Source: Clostridium lacusfryxellense
GTDB taxonomy: Bacteria; Bacillota; Clostridia; Clostridiales; Clostridiaceae
Direction of reading: 5' to 3'
Assembly: GCF_018861735.1 (NCBI RefSeq)
Contig: NZ_JAHLEB010000011.1
Location: forward strand, 1 to 64,000
Length of the DNA stretch: 64,000 bases
In this document: positions 47,956 through 57,066 of the stretch, piece after piece
Numbering within the stretch: position 1 is the stretch's first letter
Layout of the letters: each line of letters begins with the position of its first letter
The notes under the pieces: model-generated
What the model saw: the letters and a program-made list of their open reading frames with translations, nothing else
What the model was told of the DNA's origin: nothing
Databases searched by the model: none
Made by a program: the position numbers and the translations under genes

Positions 47956-48885
47956 TTATATATACTTAGATTTAGGAAACCCCTCTCTATACTTTCCCCT
48001 AGTTTGTAATCCTCCTATGCCCGAAATTCCTGTTATGGTGTTTTCTATAACATCTTCTATAGCAACAACACTTTCTATATTTGTATATGCAATCTTCTCA
48101 GAAACTAAAACAGGATCTAAACAATGGATTAGGACACGTTCTGGTGAACTTGCAAAATTGGCCCCAGCATCTAAAATAGCCTCATAACAAGATTGGCATG
48201 CTCCTGCAAATATCACTAAATCATCATAATTACTATTATAAGTTCTAAGGGCTACAACAGCATCTACAAAAAACTTTGAATTTCTGTAATTATTTAAATT
48301 TATATAGTCAGTTATCCCCTTAACCATACCATCATGACCTGTTATTACTACTATGTCCGGTTTAACTTCTTTAACTAAATCAACTATTTCATTTGCTTGA
48401 TCCTTTTCTGATATCACTCTGCCTACAGCATCTAATGATAACTGCTTATATGTTTTTAGGCAGACCTCTAAGTATTCTGCATCGCCATCCACATGCAGTA
48501 TTTTACCTGGACGTCCAAACGTCATACCCTTATTTTTGTATTCTTTGTATTTATCCTGTTTTAACTGCATTTCTTTAACTTTTCCTTTGAAATCTATAGC
48601 TGCAGATTTATCTCCTCTAGTACCTTTAACCCTATTCATCAATATCTTTTTTATAGATGCATTTACCTTTTTATTAAATACCCTATCAATTTCATAAATT
48701 ACGTCTTCTGATACTAATTGTAGATCCTCGCTTAAAGAATCTGCTTCTATTCTTAAATTTATACCCTTAAGTAAAAATACATCCTCATTATCTCTTATCA
48801 CAACATCTATTATTTTAAAAGTAATGTCTCCCCCGTAGGATTTCCTTACTACAATGTCTCCTATTTTCACTTTTGCCACCTCCAT
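47956..48885 (-). CDS. yabG: Sporulation-specific protease YabG
   Basis: YabG is a cysteine-type protease of the mother cell that processes coat proteins and, in clostridia, SipL, SpoIVA and pre-pro-CspA. The protein (309 residues from this start) shows IGDIVVRKSYGGDITFKI at the N-terminus, GRPGKILHVDGDAEYLEVCLKTY and, near the end, FAGACQSCYEAILDAGANFASSPERVLIHCLDPV with conserved Cys and His. Two starts are possible: ATG at 48885 after GAGG, or GTG at 48870 after the stronger GGAGGTG. An earlier Met has no site. The gene lies two genes before sipL. Confidence 0.93.
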   Translation of the reverse strand: MEVAKVKIGDIVVRKSYGGDITFKIIDVVIRDNEDVFLLKGINLRIEADSLSEDLQLVSEDVIYEIDRVFNKKVNASIKKILMNRVKGTRGDKSAAIDFKGKVKEMQLKQDKYKEYKNKGMTFGRPGKILHVDGDAEYLEVCLKTYKQLSLDAVGRVISEKDQANEIVDLVKEVKPDIVVITGHDGMVKGITDYINLNNYRNSKFFVDAVVALRTYNSNYDDLVIFAGACQSCYEAILDAGANFASSPERVLIHCLDPVLVSEKIAYTNIESVVAIEDVIENTITGISGIGGLQTRGKYREGFPKSKYI

Positions 48886-48992
48886 ATTTAACCTCATAAT
48901 ATATATTATGAAAATATGTATAATAGGTGAAAACAAAAAAAAGTTATGTAAAAATTATATCTACATAACTTTAATAACCATTATATTGCACG

Positions 48993-49997
48993 CTACTTCT
49001 GATTAAATACTCTTTTATAATCTTCAATAAATACCATAAACTTTTCTTTTTCAGAAATTAACTCCTCCATCTTCTTGTTAAAGGTGTTTTGGATCCAAGT
49101 AACTTCATTATAATAATACCTATTGCAAAGCCTCCAATAGCGTTGTGGGAATACTAAAAATGCATATATAAGTCTGTACTCTTCTAATGACAGAGGATTT
49201 ACACTACTATATGCCTCTAAAACAGTTACAGCATATTTTATGTCCCAATCCTGCTTTTTAAGCATTTTGATTAAAAAATTAGATAAATCAAATGCTTTTA
49301 CTTCTCTTTTGCAATAATCAAAATCAATTATATTAACATCATTATTTTTATCAATAATAATATTATGATAAGTATAATCATGGTGACAAAACCCTTTTTC
49401 CTCTTCCGTTTGTCTACATATATCAAAGTACCTAGAGTCATCGAGTATTGCCATTGCTCTTTTGCCTAGTTCTTTTTGAGATTCCATGCTTCTAATATAA
49501 TTCATATCAAAATCTGTTTTAAAATTCTTCTTCTTTCTAATCATCCCCAGCATTTTATCAAATGACTTTATTCTTTTTTCCATTAAATGAGGCCATCTTC
49601 CAAGATCTGTTTTTAGCTTGCTATTCTCTGGTGGGTCATATCCCTTTGATGAAATATGCATATAAGCTAATTTTTTTGCAGCTTGAACTAAATCCTCTTC
49701 ATTGTGAAAGTCGCATTCTCTACCATCTATCCATTTAGATAACGTGTAAATATCTTCATTAACTAGTGCATATGGATTTCCTTCAGTATTTAAAAAATAT
49801 CTATCAACCTTGTCAAATCCATTATTTGCAAGATGCTCTTTAGCTCCATACACAAACAAAAGTTTCTGTGTCCCGTAACTGATTTTTTTAAGACACTTAG
49901 TTCCGTCATTTGTTTCTAATAGGTATACTCCCTTATTTGGTCGTATACTTTCTATTTTAATGCCGTACTGTCTCTCAATTTCAAATTCCCTCATCAT
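48993..49997 (-). CDS. CotS family spore coat protein (kinase-like), 1
   Basis: CotS-type proteins have an aminoglycoside-phosphotransferase/choline-kinase-like fold and are part of the inner coat. The 334-residue protein keeps the kinase-type motifs CHHDYTYHNIIID (catalytic HxD....N, about residues 214-226) and IIDFDYC (metal-binding Asp, about 231-237), so it may be active on an unknown substrate. The C-terminal FPQRYWRLCNRYYY is a family mark. The start at 49997 follows GGGGTG. It is divergent from a CotSA-like glycosyltransferase. Confidence 0.88.
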   Translation of the reverse strand: MMREFEIERQYGIKIESIRPNKGVYLLETNDGTKCLKKISYGTQKLLFVYGAKEHLANNGFDKVDRYFLNTEGNPYALVNEDIYTLSKWIDGRECDFHNEEDLVQAAKKLAYMHISSKGYDPPENSKLKTDLGRWPHLMEKRIKSFDKMLGMIRKKKNFKTDFDMNYIRSMESQKELGKRAMAILDDSRYFDICRQTEEEKGFCHHDYTYHNIIIDKNNDVNIIDFDYCKREVKAFDLSNFLIKMLKKQDWDIKYAVTVLEAYSSVNPLSLEEYRLIYAFLVFPQRYWRLCNRYYYNEVTWIQNTFNKKMEELISEKEKFMVFIEDYKRVFNQK

Positions 49998-50136
49998 GTT
50001 ACTCACCCCCCTTATAATTTATATTACTAATATTTCATTTTAGAATAAATTATTGAATGTTTTAACAACATTTATGCTTTCTTTTAATATAATAAAATAT
50101 ATTGATATACTAATTTAGTATTTAAGGAGTCTTATA

Positions 50137-51270
50137 ATGAAAATTGGAATTGATGCTAGAGCTGCAAAATGGTATAGAGGGACTGGTATAGGCACTTATT
50201 CTTACCAACTAATTCACTCTTTAAATAAAACAGACAATTATAATGACTATTTGCTATACGTACCAGATGACTGCAAGCTCGCAATACCATTTAATAAAAA
50301 TTTCCATATAAAAACTATTAAACAAGATAATCATAATAATTTTTGGAATGGGGTTGATACCTGTAATCCATTAATAGACAAGTCTATAGATATATATCAT
50401 GTTCCTCAAAATGGTGTTGGATTACCTGCTAGCAAAAGCTGTCCTTTCGTTATTACGCTGCATGATGTAATTCCATATAAAATGCCAGATACAGTTGGTG
50501 ATCAATACCTTAAAATTTTCAATGAAAAATTACCGAATATTATTCCACTGTGTGATGGGATAATTACTGTATCAGAATACTCAAAAGAAGATATTATTAA
50601 TGTTTTTAACTTCCCCAGAGAGAAAATATATGTAACTCATTTAGCTAGTGAGGATATTTATAAACCTTATGACAAAACCCTTAGTAAATCTATTATCGAA
50701 AAACATTATTCTATAAAAGGAGACTATATTTTATATATTGGGGGTTTTAGTCCCAGGAAAAATATTGTTGGTTTATTAAATTCCTTTAGTATGCTCTTGC
50801 CTAAGCTAAAAAAAGATATGAAATTAGTTATAGCAGGTAGCAAAGGCAAATCATATGATATATATAAAAAAAGAGCGCAAGACCTTCATATCGAGGATAA
50901 AGTAATTTTTCCAGGGTTTATATCCATGGACCATATCCCCTTCATGTATAATGCTTGTGAGCTGTTTGTATACCCTTCTTTTTATGAAGGATTTGGACTA
51001 CCTCCAATTGAAGCAATGGCCTGTGGAGTCCCTGTAATTGCATCTAACGCTACCTCCATTCCTGAAATAGTTAAAGACTCAACTTTGCTCATCGATCCTA
51101 ACGACATTAATGACTTAAGTGAAAAAATGTTCAATGTACTCCACGATAATAATTTAAGACAATCACTTATAACTAAAGGCTTAATAAGAGCTTCTGAACT
51201 AACTTGGGAACATACTGCTGCGGATACTCTAACTGCTTATAACAGCATATTAAATAGAAGTAAAAAGTGA
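50137..51270 (+). CDS. GT4-family glycosyltransferase (CotSA-like), 1
   Basis: A retaining GT-B glycosyltransferase. The 377 residues start with KIGIDARAAKWYRGTGIGTYSYQL, have the domain linker with ILYIGGFSPRKNIVGLL, where the Arg-Lys pair contacts the nucleotide phosphates, and end with the GT4 donor motif [23 protein letters not shown]. Its neighbours are CotS-family genes, as for Bacillus cotSA next to cotS, so it probably decorates coat components. Donor and acceptor are unknown. AAGGAG precedes the ATG. Plus strand, with a terminator after it. Confidence 0.9.
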   Translation: MKIGIDARAAKWYRGTGIGTYSYQLIHSLNKTDNYNDYLLYVPDDCKLAIPFNKNFHIKTIKQDNHNNFWNGVDTCNPLIDKSIDIYHVPQNGVGLPASKSCPFVITLHDVIPYKMPDTVGDQYLKIFNEKLPNIIPLCDGIITVSEYSKEDIINVFNFPREKIYVTHLASEDIYKPYDKTLSKSIIEKHYSIKGDYILYIGGFSPRKNIVGLLNSFSMLLPKLKKDMKLVIAGSKGKSYDIYKKRAQDLHIEDKVIFPGFISMDHIPFMYNACELFVYPSFYEGFGLPPIEAMACGVPVIASNATSIPEIVKDSTLLIDPNDINDLSEKMFNVLHDNNLRQSLITKGLIRASELTWEHTAADTLTAYNSILNRSKK

Positions 51271-51286
51271 TTTTATTAAAGAAATA

Positions 51287-51330
51287 AAATTAACCCCTAC
51301 ATAGTGAATTTATCACTATGTAGGGGTTTT
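51287..51330. terminator. Bidirectional terminator
   Basis: A 16-bp perfect stem AACCCCTACATAGTGA/TCACTATGTAGGGGTT followed by TTTTA, between the convergent glycosyltransferase and CotS gene 2. Confidence 0.9.
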
Positions 51331-51333
51331 ACT

Positions 51334-52389
51334 CTATATATTATAATAATTTTTAAAAGCCTCCAAAAACTGCTCTCTATCTTTTTTATATTCAACTTTT
51401 CTCTTTAATCTATTTAAGAACACCTCTTCACTCCACTGCTTTTTTCTTGTGTAATAATCCTTAGATATACTATAGAAATCTTCAGGGAAACTGAGCATTC
51501 CGTAAAGCACCTTGAGTTCCCTATCATCTAGTGGGTTTATTTTTGTATATTCATCTATTATGCTATGACATTTTTCCGTATCATAACAGAAATCCTTAAT
51601 AGCTTTATTTGTAAAATTGCAAATATCATGTACCTTTAAGTCTATAACAGCATAATCAAAATCTAAGAAATATACTTCCTCTTTATTAATTAAAATATTG
51701 TGGTGAGCTAAATCATGATGACAAAAAACTGTTTTTCCTTTTTCCTCACATAAATTAAAATACTCTGACTGATTAATAATATTTATGCTTCTAGTAATAT
51801 TTTCTTCATAATATTCTACATGCTCTAAAAATATATAATCAAACTCATTTTTATCTTCGTTTAACTTTGCTATATTCTTATAAAACATAAGTTCATTTAA
51901 TTTCTTATTAAAATTTTCAATCACCTTACCACATAACAACCGGTCTTTATTTTTAGCAAGTTGCGTTTTAAATCCCTCTTCGTATATGAGCCCTTCAGAT
52001 CCTCTATGAAGCTCTGCTATTGCTCTAGCTGTAAGCATTACATCCACTGGATTGCTATACTCACACTCTCTACCTTCTACTAAATCCATAATACAATAAA
52101 TGTCATTCTCCCAAGGAACATATATTAAATTTGACTTTGTTTTTTCAAATTCTATTATTCTGTTAAATTTATTTTTTTTAATATATTCAACTCCGTAGTT
52201 AATAAACTCAAGTTGATCTATACTATAATTTACTTTTTTTAAAACCTTATCGCCCTTATTAGTATTAAGTATAAATACTTTCCTTACTGGAATAACATCA
52301 TAAACCACTAAGTCAAATTCGCTAAATAAATTCACATCAAGATCATATTTGCTTAAATAAGCCCTATCTTTATATCTAACGTCTAACAT
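51334..52389 (-). CDS. CotS family spore coat protein (kinase-like), 2
   Basis: A 351-residue CotS homologue. The catalytic-loop region reads FCHHDLAHHNILI (about 222-234) and the metal region VYFLDFDYAVID (about 238-249), so both kinase motifs are intact. The C-terminal LSFPEDFYSISKDYYTRKKQW corresponds to the family block. It is the last gene of the run 54438-51334, all on the minus strand with short gaps. GAGGTG precedes the ATG. Confidence 0.87.
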   Translation of the reverse strand: MLDVRYKDRAYLSKYDLDVNLFSEFDLVVYDVIPVRKVFILNTNKGDKVLKKVNYSIDQLEFINYGVEYIKKNKFNRIIEFEKTKSNLIYVPWENDIYCIMDLVEGRECEYSNPVDVMLTARAIAELHRGSEGLIYEEGFKTQLAKNKDRLLCGKVIENFNKKLNELMFYKNIAKLNEDKNEFDYIFLEHVEYYEENITRSINIINQSEYFNLCEEKGKTVFCHHDLAHHNILINKEEVYFLDFDYAVIDLKVHDICNFTNKAIKDFCYDTEKCHSIIDEYTKINPLDDRELKVLYGMLSFPEDFYSISKDYYTRKKQWSEEVFLNRLKRKVEYKKDREQFLEAFKNYYNI

Positions 52390-52401
52390 TTCGTCACCTC
52401 T

Positions 52402-53166
52402 CTAAATTAAAGAATCTCCATCTTGAATTAAAGCTTTTGCAAGTTTCTGTGAAAACCTGTCCTCATGCCACAGTCTTTTACCTGCTCTATGTCTATTACA
52501 ACATTTCATGAATTCATGAGGATAAGAAATTAATGCTAATAAAAATTTTAAGCTGGACTCATCTAGACCTTCAATGGTGCAAAACTCCTCTGCCATCTTA
52601 TTAAAATCAACCTTTACTCCCTTTCTTTTAAGTTTACTGAGAAAAAGGTAACAATCCATTTCTACCATGTTATAACAACAACTTTCAAAACTAACTACTT
52701 CAATGAATTCATTTTGACTTAGGTTTTCAAAACCAGTATTACCTAAACATATCTCGCCCCGCCTCATGCTCCTTGTTATTATCCCTAAATAATCCGCTCC
52801 ATATGCGGCCCTTATACAGTTCTCCCCCCTCTCCATAACTCCCTTACCATATTTCACAATCAATTTTTCAAAGGAATTTTTAGGTTCATGTCTACTGATA
52901 CTATCTATGTCGCTGGCAAGCTTTTTAATAGAAATTCTATATCCCTCTATAGTTTTTCCTGTGTTGTTATTTAATCTATTTCTAAGGTATCCATCGAACC
53001 CCAAAGATTTTTCATGTAGACAGTGAATAACACCAAATTGCTCTATAATTAATTTTTCCATTATGTCACGATCCATATTTTCACATTTGGGTTGGATTAC
53101 ATCCACATTTTTAATACCTTTAAACATCATATAGTCAGAAAAATCATTATAGATGTTTATTGTCAA
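52402..53166 (-). CDS. CotS-related spore coat protein lacking kinase motifs
   Basis: A shorter CotS relative (254 residues from the TTG at 53166, which lies six bases after GAGGTG; an ATG at 53172 abuts that site). The C-terminal block LISYPHEFMKCCNRHRAGKRLW matches the neighbouring CotS proteins. Where they have HHD....N it reads CLGNTGFENL, and where they have IDFDYC it reads VVSFESCCY, so the catalytic His and Asp and the metal Asp are gone, and the N-terminal lobe is reduced. It is likely a structural pseudo-kinase. It lies 12 bases before CotS gene 2, in the same operon. Confidence 0.75.
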   Translation of the reverse strand: MTINIYNDFSDYMMFKGIKNVDVIQPKCENMDRDIMEKLIIEQFGVIHCLHEKSLGFDGYLRNRLNNNTGKTIEGYRISIKKLASDIDSISRHEPKNSFEKLIVKYGKGVMERGENCIRAAYGADYLGIITRSMRRGEICLGNTGFENLSQNEFIEVVSFESCCYNMVEMDCYLFLSKLKRKGVKVDFNKMAEEFCTIEGLDESSLKFLLALISYPHEFMKCCNRHRAGKRLWHEDRFSQKLAKALIQDGDSLI

Positions 53167-53198
53167 AGTCATCACCTCAAATTAAATCTATTAGATTT

Positions 53199-53423
53199 CT
53201 ATTTATTTCTTCTATTATTTTTATCCATCTTCTTTAATATTTCTTTTTGCTCAAATTCTAACTCATCAAGTTTCTTTTGTCTTCTGCGTATTTTTTTAAG
53301 ATTCTTAATCTCTTCTTTCATGTTTTCAAGTTTCATATCATAATCCTCTACAGTGGATTCCTCAGGATGAATTATTTCAATTTCTGAATCATCATTGGAC
53401 ATATCCCTCTTATTCTTTCCCAT
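53199..53423 (-). CDS. Small charged coiled-coil protein
   Basis: A 74-residue hydrophilic protein. An acidic first part (SNDDSEIEIIHPEESTVED, about 10-28) is followed by a long predicted coiled-coil rich in Lys and Glu (about 32-70). No family is recognised. It lies between two CotS-family genes with short spacing, so a small coat or coat-assembly component is likely by context. The start at 53423 has GGAGGT six bases upstream and lies after the previous gene's stop. Confidence 0.65.
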   Translation of the reverse strand: MGKNKRDMSNDDSEIEIIHPEESTVEDYDMKLENMKEEIKNLKKIRRRQKKLDELEFEQKEILKKMDKNNRRNK

Positions 53424-53427
53424 AATG

Positions 53428-54438
53428 TTACCTCCCATATTTTATTTTTCTAAATTCATCAATAAAAATTTGCTTACCAATAACATCATTATGCAATTTT
53501 TCAAGTTTCTTAAGGAAAAACTCTTCTCCCTTAATCCTTTTTTCCCAGTAATATTGAATCCCTATTTGCCAGTATTCCTGAGGAAATTCCATAAATGCTG
53601 CCATTATCTCTATATCACTTTTGTATATTGAAAATGTATTATCGTACTCATCCATTATAAAAAGTGCATTTTCAAGACTCCATTTATCCGTTTTCATTCT
53701 TCTTAATAGAAGGCTGCTTAAATCATGTAAATGAGTATCTAAGATGCAATAATCAAAATCAATAATACTTATTCCTCCATTTTTCTCCATGAGCACATTG
53801 TGATGAGCATAATCATGATGGCAAAAACCCCTATTTTTGATTTCAACTTTCATTTTATTTATATATTGACTTTTGCATAAGTTATTTATTGATTTACTAC
53901 TCCTTGCTAGCTCATCTTCCATTATGTTTAAATAATAATTATCAAACTCTGAAATACTTTCTTTTTCATTTATCCTTCTTTTAAAATCCAATATTTCATT
54001 TCGCCTCGTTTTGAAGGTTTCTATCCATTTAAGCCATGCTATTCTAGGTTTCATGTCAGGTGTGACTCTAAAATTCAAGCTCTTTTTATGGAGCTGTGCA
54101 AGCTTTGTTGTGCATAATTTTATTTCCTCTGGATTATCATAATTGCATTCTCTTGCATCTACCCAAGGTGTTAAATAAGCATGTTTTTTATCAAGTGTTA
54201 TAAACTCCTGTTTATCAATAGTTTCTATGATTTGGGGGATACTTTCAAACCCATTTTTCTGTAAATGTTTTATAGCCCCAACAATAAATAAAAAATGCCT
54301 AAACTCATAATTAATGATTTTCAAGCAATATATCTCATTTTCAGTTTCTATCTTGTAAACATTTTTTATTTTCTGTATATCATTAATGTGAATAGAATAA
54401 TTTATTTGTACTATCTCTTTTAATTCCTGTGTTTCCAA
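53428..54438 (-). CDS. CotS family spore coat protein (kinase-like), 3
   Basis: A 336-residue CotS homologue with intact CHHDYAHHNVLM (about 213-224) and ISIIDFDYCILD (about 229-240) motifs and the C-terminal FPQEYWQIGIQYYWEKR block. The start is TTG at 54438, six bases after GGAGGT. It is the first gene of the four-gene minus-strand coat run and is divergent from the second glycosyltransferase; the promoters of both should be in 54439-54621. Confidence 0.88.
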   Translation of the reverse strand: METQELKEIVQINYSIHINDIQKIKNVYKIETENEIYCLKIINYEFRHFLFIVGAIKHLQKNGFESIPQIIETIDKQEFITLDKKHAYLTPWVDARECNYDNPEEIKLCTTKLAQLHKKSLNFRVTPDMKPRIAWLKWIETFKTRRNEILDFKRRINEKESISEFDNYYLNIMEDELARSSKSINNLCKSQYINKMKVEIKNRGFCHHDYAHHNVLMEKNGGISIIDFDYCILDTHLHDLSSLLLRRMKTDKWSLENALFIMDEYDNTFSIYKSDIEIMAAFMEFPQEYWQIGIQYYWEKRIKGEEFFLKKLEKLHNDVIGKQIFIDEFRKIKYGR

Positions 54439-54621
54439 ACGATAACCTCCGAAATATTGTTCTATTGCAATATATGAAATTTACGAATAAATTGTGCTTA
54501 AAATTAATTGCTTAAATGGCACACTTTTTAAGTTAAAATAATATATTAATATATATTATCCTTTTGACGAGACTTTCTTTACTAATACAGGGTTTTAGAA
54601 TAATTTTAAGGAGTGGAACCT

Positions 54622-55749
54622 ATGAAGATCGCAATTGATGCTAGGGGCATCAATTTATATAGTGGAACTGGTATAGGAACTTATACAGAAAATATAGTTA
54701 AAAATTTGGTAAACATAGATACTATTAATAATTATCATGTTTTTTGGTCAGGTAATAATTATGAAAGTATAAAAAAAGACAACTGCAAAATAGTAATGAC
54801 ATCTAGAAAACATCAAAGATTTTTTGAAGATTATTACTTCCCGCAAAATATTGAAAAAGAGAATATAGACATATATCATATGCCCCAAAATGGTATAGGT
54901 TTTTCTGACGAGATATCTTGCAAGAAGATAGTCACTATACACGATTTGATTCCATATGTTATGCCCGAAACTGTAGGACGTAGCTATCTTCTCAAATTTT
55001 TAAAAGAAATGCCCATAATTATGGGAGGGTCTGATGGAATAATAACTGTGTCTGAGTTTTCCAAACGGGATATTCTAAGATTTTTTCCTATAGACGAAAA
55101 AAAGATTTTTGTAACTCCTTTAGCTGCTGATAAAAAATACACTCCTTTAGATAAACTCCACTGCAAAAATCTTCTAGAAACTATATATAATTTAACAAAG
55201 CCATTTATACTCTACCTAGGAGGGTTTAGTGATCGAAAAAATATTGAGTCTGCCATAACTGCTTTTTCTAAAGTCTACAAAGACTTAAACAAAGATTATA
55301 ATCTAGTCATTGTAGGTAATTACAGAGACTCAAGTCAACGACTAGTAAAACTTACAAATGAACTTAAAATGGAATCTCATGTTGTTTTTACAGGATTTGT
55401 GCCCGAAGAGCATTTACCTATTTTTTATAACTCTTGTGATACTTTTATATATCCGTCTTTTTACGAGGGGTTTGGACTTCCACCCTTAGAGGCAATGAAT
55501 TGTGGCACTCCAGTAATAGCATCTAAACTTACTTCAATACCTGAAGTGGTAGGAGATGGTGGCATTTTAATAGACCCTTATAATATCTCTGAGATATCGC
55601 TAGCCATAGGAAACTTATTGAGTAATGAAAGTTTAAGATCAGAACTTAGCTCTAAGGCATTAATAAGAGCTAGTGAATTTTCATGGCAAAACACTGCAAG
55701 TAATACTCTTAAAGTTTATGAGAGTATATACAATAGTGAATCTATTTAA
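54622..55749 (+). CDS. GT4-family glycosyltransferase (CotSA-like), 2
   Basis: A 375-residue paralogue of the enzyme at 50137. It has [24 protein letters not shown] at the start, [17 protein letters not shown] at the linker and [23 protein letters not shown] as the donor motif. The two share the plan CotS gene / divergent glycosyltransferase, which suggests that a CotS-GT pair was duplicated. The ATG at 54622 follows AAGGAG; a GTG three codons earlier is in the ribosome binding site. Acceptor and sugar are unknown. Confidence 0.9.
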   Translation: MKIAIDARGINLYSGTGIGTYTENIVKNLVNIDTINNYHVFWSGNNYESIKKDNCKIVMTSRKHQRFFEDYYFPQNIEKENIDIYHMPQNGIGFSDEISCKKIVTIHDLIPYVMPETVGRSYLLKFLKEMPIIMGGSDGIITVSEFSKRDILRFFPIDEKKIFVTPLAADKKYTPLDKLHCKNLLETIYNLTKPFILYLGGFSDRKNIESAITAFSKVYKDLNKDYNLVIVGNYRDSSQRLVKLTNELKMESHVVFTGFVPEEHLPIFYNSCDTFIYPSFYEGFGLPPLEAMNCGTPVIASKLTSIPEVVGDGGILIDPYNISEISLAIGNLLSNESLRSELSSKALIRASEFSWQNTASNTLKVYESIYNSESI

Positions 55750-55758
55750 ATAAAAAAA

Positions 55759-56045
55759 ATGAAATCTCTCCTGCATGCCTTGCACCAAAGCTTAAAATAG
55801 GAAATTCCATTAAAAAATTCTAATCTTTTGCAAATATAAAATTCCCTAGCGCTCACATTCGCCATCCTGGCTCAGGTTTGCTAGACTGAGCCTCTGGGTA
55901 GTTCTCTGGGGGACATAATAATTATCAATTGTTATGTGTCCTGGCAGTCTTACATGAATTTTATATTGGCAAAAGAAGAATTTCTAAATAGAATTTCAAT
56001 GTTTTTTCGCTTCTGATTGCAAGTCACTTTGGAAAGATTTCATAC
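55759..56045 (+). repeat. Quasi-palindromic element, copy C (287 bp, enlarged apex)
   Basis: It shares with copies A and B the ends ATGAAATC...GATTTCATAC, the inner stem CTTTTGCAAATATAAAATTC (right arm with one change, TATTGGCAAAAG) and the GCTCACATTCG and CAGTCTTAC edges of the apex. The apex is about 48 bases longer and holds two extra hairpins: GGCTCAG/CTGAGCC (55869-55892) and GGACATAA/TTATGTGTCC (about 55911-55942). It fills most of the gap after the glycosyltransferase gene. No coding region. Confidence 0.8.
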
Positions 56046-56106
56046 TCCTACTATCTTATCCCCATAGGATTCTTACGGTATATAAAATATTGAGACTTGT
56101 ACAATT

Positions 56107-56943
56107 CTATTTTGTATACTCCTTTAGTAGCGGAATCGCAAATACCATGGCAACTATAAACATAACATCTTTTATTCCATTAAGATCATCTATATTAATA
56201 TAATTTATATAATAGCTTAAAATTATTGCTAAAAAAAAGTTTAAAAGAAACCCTATTATTAATCCTGAAATTATTATATATATCTTATTTTGCTTTAGAT
56301 TTGGACGGTTAATTTTAATCCTTTGAATAATTAAAGAAATTGCAATATAAAATACCAGAGACTTCAATGCTAAAGTAATAACCTGTATTTCTTGATTTAT
56401 TAAAGTTACAGAATAAATATATAATATTAAACCTATCAAACTAATATGCTCTAATTCTTTACTATTGACTTCTATTCTTCCTGTTAAATTATCAAACTCA
56501 CCTTCTATACTCCTTAAATCTTTTGACTTAATAAATTTTATATATTGGTACACGATAATGGCAATACTTACAATAGCTGAACATCCTATAATTATTAGCT
56601 TAGCTTGTAAATATATATCTATTCCAAATCTATTTAGGTTTAAATTTATTATTAAAATATTCATAAATCTTAATATCATTTCAGTTTTTTGGTAGAACAC
56701 TTTTACATTAATTAATCTGCCTTTTTTATTAACCAAAATAATATTTGCCATAATTAATAATAGTTGAGCATACAATAATACCATAATAAATAGTCCACTA
56801 TTTAAGTGAGTGTAATTTTTCTCAGAATTTATAAGAAGTGCACTAATAACACATAGTACATAACATATACTCGAAAAAATCATATCATTCCCAAGCACAT
56901 TAAATATACTATTTAAATTATTATTAGATTTTTTTTTAATCAT
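56107..56943 (-). CDS. Membrane protein of unknown function
   Basis: A 278-residue, strongly hydrophobic protein rich in Ile and Asn, with about seven or eight membrane helices; soluble parts are short (for example SKDLRSIEGEFDNLTGRIEVNSKELEH, about 142-168). I recognise no family. GGTGGAG precedes the ATG. Low-GC codon use is somewhat more extreme than its neighbours. It follows the next membrane protein after about 120 bases, so the two may form an operon. Confidence 0.65.
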   Translation of the reverse strand: MIKKKSNNNLNSIFNVLGNDMIFSSICYVLCVISALLINSEKNYTHLNSGLFIMVLLYAQLLLIMANIILVNKKGRLINVKVFYQKTEMILRFMNILIINLNLNRFGIDIYLQAKLIIIGCSAIVSIAIIVYQYIKFIKSKDLRSIEGEFDNLTGRIEVNSKELEHISLIGLILYIYSVTLINQEIQVITLALKSLVFYIAISLIIQRIKINRPNLKQNKIYIIISGLIIGFLLNFFLAIILSYYINYINIDDLNGIKDVMFIVAMVFAIPLLKEYTK

Positions 56944-57066
56944 TAATTATCTCCACCCTTACTAATAAAAACTTTTGCCTTCAAGATAATTTATTCCACT
57001 TTATTTCATAATTATTATTTGATTAATGTTAAATACTCACAGTCCCTCTATTTTCATACTTCTATC

